From positions 310,001-374,000 of the forward strand of contig CAYYPH010000001.1 in NCBI GenBank assembly GCA_964473485.1: DNA of 64,000 nucleotides, in the 5' to 3' direction. The first letter of the stretch is position 1, and every line of letters starts with the position of its first letter. The position numbers and the translations under genes are program-made. A model generated the notes under the pieces. It saw only the letters and a list, made by a program, of their open reading frames with translations, did no database searches and had not been told where the DNA came from. The DNA comes from CAIVAT01 sp964473485 (GTDB lineage Bacteria; Bacteroidota; Bacteroidia; Bacteroidales; FEN-979). Shown here one piece after another: positions 60,921 to 64,000 of the stretch.

Positions 60921-61898
60921 ATGAAGATTGCAGTAACCGGCGCCAATGGCCATGTGGGTGTTAACCTTTGCAGAACGCTTTATGACCAGGGACACGATGT
61001 TGTTGCCCTCGTGCATACAAAGAATGATGGAATCCGGAAACACCCCGTAAAAATTGTCAAGGGTGATCTGTTAAATAAAGATTCCCTGATTCCATTTTTA
61101 CAGGATGCCGAGATTCTGTTCCACCTGGCAGCCAGAATTTCCATCACCGGCGATAAAGATGGAATGGTAGCCAGGATCAACCATGAGGGTACAATGAATC
61201 TTCTCGAAATAGCTCAGAGAAACGGTATAAAAAGAATGATCCATTTCAGTTCCATTCATGCATTTTCACAACACCCACTTCATGAGCCGCTCGATGAAAC
61301 CCGCCCTTTGGTTGGCAAAAAGGGTTTTGCCTATGATATTTCGAAGGCCGCAGGTGAAAAAGCGGTGATGAAAGCCGTCGGTAATGGACTTGATGCCGTG
61401 ATCCTCGCACCCACCGCGATCATCGGCCCCTCTGATCACGAACCTTCGCTGATCGGTCAGGCCGTAATTGATATGATTAAAGGCAAAATACCATCGCTGG
61501 TCCCGGGTGGTTACGACTGGGTTGATGTACGCGATGTTGTTGGTGCTGCCATCACGGCTATGGATAAAGGCCGCAAGGGAGAAAAATATCTGCTTTCGGG
61601 CCATTGGCGCAGCCTTAAAGAATTTTCTGCCGCGATAAAAAAGGTTACAGGCATTAAAACCGTTCAAACTGAAATACCAATGTGGGTTGCCCGTTTGGGA
61701 TTGCCTTTTATCTCAGGTTACAGCAGAATGATGCAGACCAAACCGCTGTATACGGGAGAATCACTTACTATTCTAACCGAAGGCAACCGGTTCATCAGCC
61801 ATCAGAAGGCGGCCAAAGAACTGAACTACGCTCCCCGTGCGCTGGAATCAAGTCTTTTTGACCTGGTCGAATGGTTCCGCAGAGAACATATGTTATAA
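60921..61898 (+). CDS. NAD(P)-dependent extended SDR (epimerase/dihydroflavonol reductase/HSD-like)
   Basis: The 325-residue protein starts MKIAVTGANGHVGVNLC (TGxxGxxG nucleotide loop). It has HLAARISITGDKD, a catalytic SS in MIHFSSIHAFS and YDISKAAGE (YxxxK). Extended SDRs include UDP-sugar epimerases, dihydroflavonol reductases and 3-beta-hydroxysteroid dehydrogenases. The substrate end here does not look like a UDP-sugar enzyme. The ATG at 60921 is preceded by AAAAGGAA and lies downstream of the -7 element. A steroid-5-alpha-reductase-like gene follows 45 bp later, making a redox pair on a lipid or steroid-like substrate possible. Confidence 0.8.
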   Translation: MKIAVTGANGHVGVNLCRTLYDQGHDVVALVHTKNDGIRKHPVKIVKGDLLNKDSLIPFLQDAEILFHLAARISITGDKDGMVARINHEGTMNLLEIAQRNGIKRMIHFSSIHAFSQHPLHEPLDETRPLVGKKGFAYDISKAAGEKAVMKAVGNGLDAVILAPTAIIGPSDHEPSLIGQAVIDMIKGKIPSLVPGGYDWVDVRDVVGAAITAMDKGRKGEKYLLSGHWRSLKEFSAAIKKVTGIKTVQTEIPMWVARLGLPFISGYSRMMQTKPLYTGESLTILTEGNRFISHQKAAKELNYAPRALESSLFDLVEWFRREHML

Positions 61899-61943
61899 AT
61901 CAGAATACGTCAAAACTACACTGTCACTTTACCTCAAGCTGCC

Positions 61944-62708
61944 ATGAATGAATCTACCTTTTATCTGATCGTTTACATCTGGATCGGAATCGCCATTATT
62001 ATTTTTCCTGCGGTCGTTACCATAGGTGCCCCTTATGGTCGTCACATTAACAACAAATGGGGAGCGCTGATTGATAACCGGTTGGGATGGATATTAATGG
62101 AACTCCCTGCATTACTGGTTTTTGCAATATTCTACCTGACCGGCTCCGGGGATCGTCCAGTATTGACCTGGATCTTTTTTGGGTTATGGGTCATGCATTA
62201 TATCAACCGAACGTTGATTTTTCCTTTCCGGCTTCGCACAAGGGGAAAAAAGATGCCCCTTGCTGTGGTGTTTATGGCCATCTTCTTTAATTTCATCAAC
62301 GGCTTCATCAACGGTTACTACCTTGGTTCACTGGCCACTGCCAACGTGTACCCTCTTTCATATCTTACCGATCCCCGGTTCATTGCCGGAATTATCCTGT
62401 TCATTGCCGGAATGCTGATCAATATGAATGCCGACAACACCCTGATTCACCTCCGGAAACCAGGTGAAACCGGTTATATCATCCCCCAGGGTGGGCTGTT
62501 CAGGTTCATTTCCTGCCCCAACCATTTTGGTGAGATCGTTGAGTGGGCAGGGTTTGCCATCATGGTATGGAGTTCTCCTGCGGTTGCGTTTGCCGTCTGG
62601 ACGGGTGCAAACCTTCTTCCGCGGGCGTTGCAACATCACCGCTGGTACCAGCAACAATTTGCCGATTATCCCCCGAAACGCAAAGCCGTCATTCCTTTCA
62701 TCATTTAA
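61944..62708 (+). CDS. 3-oxo-5-alpha-steroid 4-dehydrogenase (SRD5A/DUF1295) family membrane protein
   Basis: The 254-residue protein has six or seven hydrophobic helices. The C-terminal segment contains NADNTLIHLRKPGETGYIIP, then FISCPNHFGEIVEWAGFAIM and PRALQHHRWYQQQF. These match the conserved C-terminus of steroid 5-alpha-reductases (Asn/His-Glu near the NADPH site). Length equals that of human SRD5A1 (about 259). Bacteroidota homologs in the gut reduce 3-oxo-delta-4 bile acids, but this organism may act on other lipids. It follows an extended SDR on the same strand. The fit is strong for the family; the substrate is inference. Confidence 0.82.
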   Translation: MNESTFYLIVYIWIGIAIIIFPAVVTIGAPYGRHINNKWGALIDNRLGWILMELPALLVFAIFYLTGSGDRPVLTWIFFGLWVMHYINRTLIFPFRLRTRGKKMPLAVVFMAIFFNFINGFINGYYLGSLATANVYPLSYLTDPRFIAGIILFIAGMLINMNADNTLIHLRKPGETGYIIPQGGLFRFISCPNHFGEIVEWAGFAIMVWSSPAVAFAVWTGANLLPRALQHHRWYQQQFADYPPKRKAVIPFII

Positions 62709-62763
62709 AGCGCATTATATTGACGGCCGGAAGCCGGAAGATTTGCATCTACATCCTCATGCT

Positions 62764-62809
62764 AATAAAACAAAGATGGGAACCCCCTCTGGCCGAAGTT
62801 GTTCCCATC
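62764..62809 (-). terminator. Terminator of the 62.8-63.1 kb ncRNA
   Basis: On the minus strand GATGGGAAC (62809-62801) pairs perfectly with GTTCCCATC (62783-62775); the sequence then reads TTTGTTTTATT. This nine-pair stem with a T-rich tail ends the minus-strand transcript described below. Confidence 0.7.
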
Positions 62810-63083
62810 CGGATTCCAGCCGACCGTAGTCAACCGGGTCCATCAAGTTACTGTTATTGAGGCTGCACTACCGCGGCGAGGTCTCCCCCACCCTTTCAGG
62901 CCGGGCATCAGGCTCAGTTACTCCTTGCGGATTCCTTTACCCTCCTCCCCGTTCAATGAACCTACCTTACTCAACCGGGCCTTGCGAGTCCGGCCTTTTT
63001 TGGTAATGCCGGGAGTGCTGTTGCCTTGCGGCGCCTGCTTTCACCGGCGTGGTCCTCTGAACGACCTTTTATCGCTCACTTGA
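62770..63083 (-). ncRNA. Candidate structured non-coding RNA of about 314 nt
   Basis: The locus has a consensus promoter (63089-63120), a predicted 5' end near 63083 and a Rho-independent terminator. The 5' hexamer TCAAGT (63083-63078) can pair with ACTTGA (62848-62843), closing the molecule. Inside are a GGTC/GACC hairpin, a GCCGG/CCGGC stem capped by a GCC-GCAA-GGC hairpin, a further TCC-GCAA-GGA hairpin, a GTTC/GAAC hairpin and GGCC/GGCC pairing around another GCAA. GNRA-type loops occur on this strand, not on the other. A 21-22-nt segment is repeated internally. No protein frame is convincing. I could not match it to RNase P RNA, tmRNA, SRP RNA or 6S RNA; it may be a class I do not know. 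Confidence 0.6.
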
Positions 63084-63088
63084 CTTTC

Positions 63089-63120
63089 CAAATATACATT
63101 AAGCGGATGAGCGAAATCAA
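63089..63120 (-). promoter_or_regulatory. Bacteroidota-type promoter (TTG-N21-TATATTTG) for the ncRNA
   Basis: On the minus strand CTTG (TTG 63120-63118) is followed after 21 bp by TATATTTG (63096-63089), an exact TAnnTTTG. The predicted start about 5 nt later coincides with the first base of the closing helix, which supports the RNA call. Confidence 0.7.
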
Positions 63121-63277
63121 GTTTTTCCGGGGGTCATTACAAACCTTTTACAAACCGGATTTATCAACAATTTGTTAATTATTGCGGATTAACAATACAC
63201 TATTTATCAAACATTTACAATAAGAGTAAATAATAGTGTTGATAACCTGTTAATAACCTGTTGATATCGTAAAAAAA
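63121..63277. other. AT-rich gap with DnaA-box-like 9-mers and an 11-bp tandem array
   Basis: Between the ncRNA promoter and the clpS stop there is no gene. TTATCAACA at 63161-63169 and TTATCAAAC at 63204-63212 resemble DnaA boxes (TTATCCACA; one and two-plus mismatches). Three more on the other strand, TGTTGATAA (63237), TGTTAATAA (63248) and TGTTGATAT (63259), start exactly 11 bp apart. The pattern could be a replication-origin-like element or another protein array. Confidence 0.4.
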
Positions 63278-63550
63278 TTATTCAATAGAAACCGTAATTC
63301 CCCGGAAAGTCAATTCATCGCAGGGAGGTTTGACTTCGAAATAATCGCCTGTCTTGATAACGCATTTACCTTTATAATGAGCGATCAGGGCACATTGTTC
63401 AGCCTGTTCCGGTTCATGGTTGCATACTTCAATCAACGAACTTATAATGAATTCAAAGGTATTCACGTCATCGTTGTGAAGTAACAGATCACGTTGATTT
63501 ACATGATCTTCAGTTGATTGGTTGACAGGTTCTTTAAGTGGTTTCACCAT
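63278..63550 (-). CDS. clpS: ATP-dependent Clp protease adaptor ClpS
   Basis: The 90-residue protein contains RDLLLHNDDVNTFEFIISSLIEVCNHEPEQAEQCALIAHYKGKCVIKTG, the ClpS fold with the N-degron-binding HNDD loop. ClpS delivers N-end-rule substrates to ClpA or ClpC. The open frame runs to 63757, but the ATG at 63550 gives the normal size; the longer N-terminus would be unrelated sequence and would cross the nudix gene. A -7 element TATTTTTG (minus strand, 63578-63571) lies 20 bp upstream. ClpC is encoded in the same window. Confidence 0.93.
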   Translation of the reverse strand: MVKPLKEPVNQSTEDHVNQRDLLLHNDDVNTFEFIISSLIEVCNHEPEQAEQCALIAHYKGKCVIKTGDYFEVKPPCDELTFRGITVSIE

Positions 63551-63570
63551 AAGCAGGATGGAGCTTGCTA

Positions 63571-63608
63571 CAAAAATAAGCATTATCTCCCTCAATCTGG
63601 TACCTTTG
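63571..63608. promoter_or_regulatory. Back-to-back -7 elements for clpS and the nudix gene
   Basis: Minus-strand TATTTTTG (63578-63571) points to clpS and plus-strand TACCTTTG (63601-63608) points to the nudix gene; both match TAnnTTTG. The -33 elements are not obvious, probably because the promoters overlap. Confidence 0.5.
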
Positions 63609-63623
63609 CACCGGAAAAGTATT

Positions 63624-64000
63624 ATGATGTCGTTTGACCAAGTGATATCCAATCTGGCCGATCGGCTCAAAGGCCCGCTACCCGGAAAACCTGCACAACT
63701 CAGGATGTCATCACTGGCCAGGCTGCAGGAGTTGATAAAAGTGGAACCCACGCGCAATGTCAGGCATAGCAGTGTTTTAATACTGTTATACCCTTGCGAT
63801 GCAGAGACCAGGTTTGTACTTATGCTTCGCCCCCGATATCCAGGAGTGCACAGTGGTCAGATCAGTCTGCCGGGAGGTAAGTATGAGCCAACTGACCAGG
63901 ACTTGGCCGAAACGGCACTCCGGGAATCAAAAGAGGAAATAGGTGTTGATCCTCTGCAAATCCAATTACTGGGAAAGCTAACGAACCTGTTTATTCCTCC
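63624..64000 (+). CDS. Nudix hydrolase, CoA-pyrophosphatase type (partial)
   Basis: The frame opens at ATG 63624 and runs off the right edge; ~125 residues are visible. VHSGQISLPGGKYEPTD followed by AETALRESKEEIGVD forms a Nudix box (GGKxExxD, then RExxEEIG). The SGQISLPGG segment just before it is the NUDT7/8-type CoA-pyrophosphatase (UPF0035) signature. Such enzymes split CoA into phosphopantetheine and 3',5'-ADP. The start has two adjacent ATGs (63624, 63627) 15 bp after the -7 element TACCTTTG. It is divergent from clpS. The C-terminal end is missing. Confidence 0.85.
   Translation, partial: MMSFDQVISNLADRLKGPLPGKPAQLRMSSLARLQELIKVEPTRNVRHSSVLILLYPCDAETRFVLMLRPRYPGVHSGQISLPGGKYEPTDQDLAETALRESKEEIGVDPLQIQLLGKLTNLFIP

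Noticed and set aside
62990..63050. SRP RNA core in the ncRNA (GGTGAA ... CAGG-CGCC-GCAA-GGC-AACAGC)
   Set aside because: It looks similar to the SRP domain IV hairpin, but the symmetric loop would read AGGC/AACA rather than CAGG/AGCA, and its position near the 5' end of a 314-nt RNA does not suit either small or large SRP RNA.
62770..63083. Identification of the ncRNA as RNase P RNA or tmRNA
   Set aside because: GGACCCGGTTGA resembles the RNase P 3' P4 strand, but the matching 5' strand (AGTCCGGGC) is absent and the real 5' segment pairs elsewhere. No tmRNA tag frame or acceptor/T-arm was found.
62799..63083. 94-codon plus-strand open frame over the ncRNA
   Set aside because: It has no recognisable sequence, Pro/Arg-rich chance composition and no promoter; the strand signals all point to a minus-strand RNA.
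63551..63757. 69-residue N-terminal extension of ClpS
   Set aside because: ClpS is normally about 90-105 residues, and the extension is antisense to the nudix gene and its promoter.
1..64000. tRNA, rRNA, CRISPR array, prophage or insertion sequence
   Set aside because: No tRNA cloverleaf, regularly spaced direct repeats, transposase or integrase motifs were seen; gene order is core-like throughout.

Overview
The window looks like chromosomal DNA of a free-living, Gram-negative Bacteroidota bacterium, most likely of the order Bacteroidales/Marinilabiliales. The evidence is threefold. Many genes are preceded by the Bacteroidota -7 element TAnnTTTG, several with TTTG 19-21 bp upstream. Three secreted peptidases end in type IX secretion (T9SS) sorting domains. 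Several gene orders are typical of the phylum: bamD-rpoZ-coaBC-DUF4835-recN, DUF6913-dapA, serC-serA-DUF1015. Coding density is very high. I saw no phage, IS element, CRISPR array, tRNA or rRNA, so most of the window is core genome.

Layout. 1-7.2 kb: alpha-glucan (glycogen) operon with a debranching enzyme tail, a GT4-type synthase, a GH57 amylase and a giant glycogen synthase/phosphorylase fusion. 7.3-10.1 kb: FabG and a VWA membrane protein. 10.1-15.5 kb (minus strand): ABC exporter, RsmI-like methyltransferase, PLP dehydratase, LMW phosphatase and DnaA. 15.5-19.2 kb: YigZ, PrmC, a DUF3298 protein and a PLP-homeostasis protein. 19.3-21.1 kb: LtaS-like membrane phosphotransferase. 21.2-25.0 kb (minus): serine biosynthesis (SerC, a lysine-type SerA), a four-helix-bundle protein and DUF1015. 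25.1-31.3 kb: unknown exported protein, LuxC-like acyl-CoA reductase, L31, GlmU-like protein and Lon. 31.3-41.1 kb: two tandem M1 peptidases and an M14 peptidase with T9SS tails, an oligopeptide-binding lipoprotein, an MBL hydrolase and DapA. 41.1-48.4 kb: alpha-oxoamine synthase, then bamD-rpoZ-coaBC-DUF4835-recN-fabI. 48.4-54.1 kb: an electron-transfer module (EtfBA, a membrane Fe-S protein, a CCG protein, an acyl-CoA dehydrogenase). 54.2-60.8 kb: ClpC, GyrA, a TPR protein. 60.9-64 kb: an extended SDR, a steroid 5-alpha-reductase-like protein, a structured ncRNA locus, ClpS and a truncated Nudix hydrolase.

Functional themes are storage glucan turnover, extracellular peptide degradation and uptake, fatty-acyl metabolism that delivers electrons to quinone, serine/lysine/CoA biosynthesis and Clp/Lon proteostasis.

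The most interesting non-coding signals are: (i) a minus-strand locus at 62764-63120 with a consensus promoter, a closing helix, several GCAA-capped hairpins and a terminator, which I could not assign to RNase P, tmRNA or SRP RNA; (ii) beside it, an AT-rich gap with three 9-mers repeated at exactly 11 bp plus two more DnaA-box-like sites; (iii) a 7-1-7 Fur-family-type palindrome upstream of dnaA; and (iv) mirror-image promoters between the alpha-oxoamine synthase and bamD that predict almost leaderless mRNAs.
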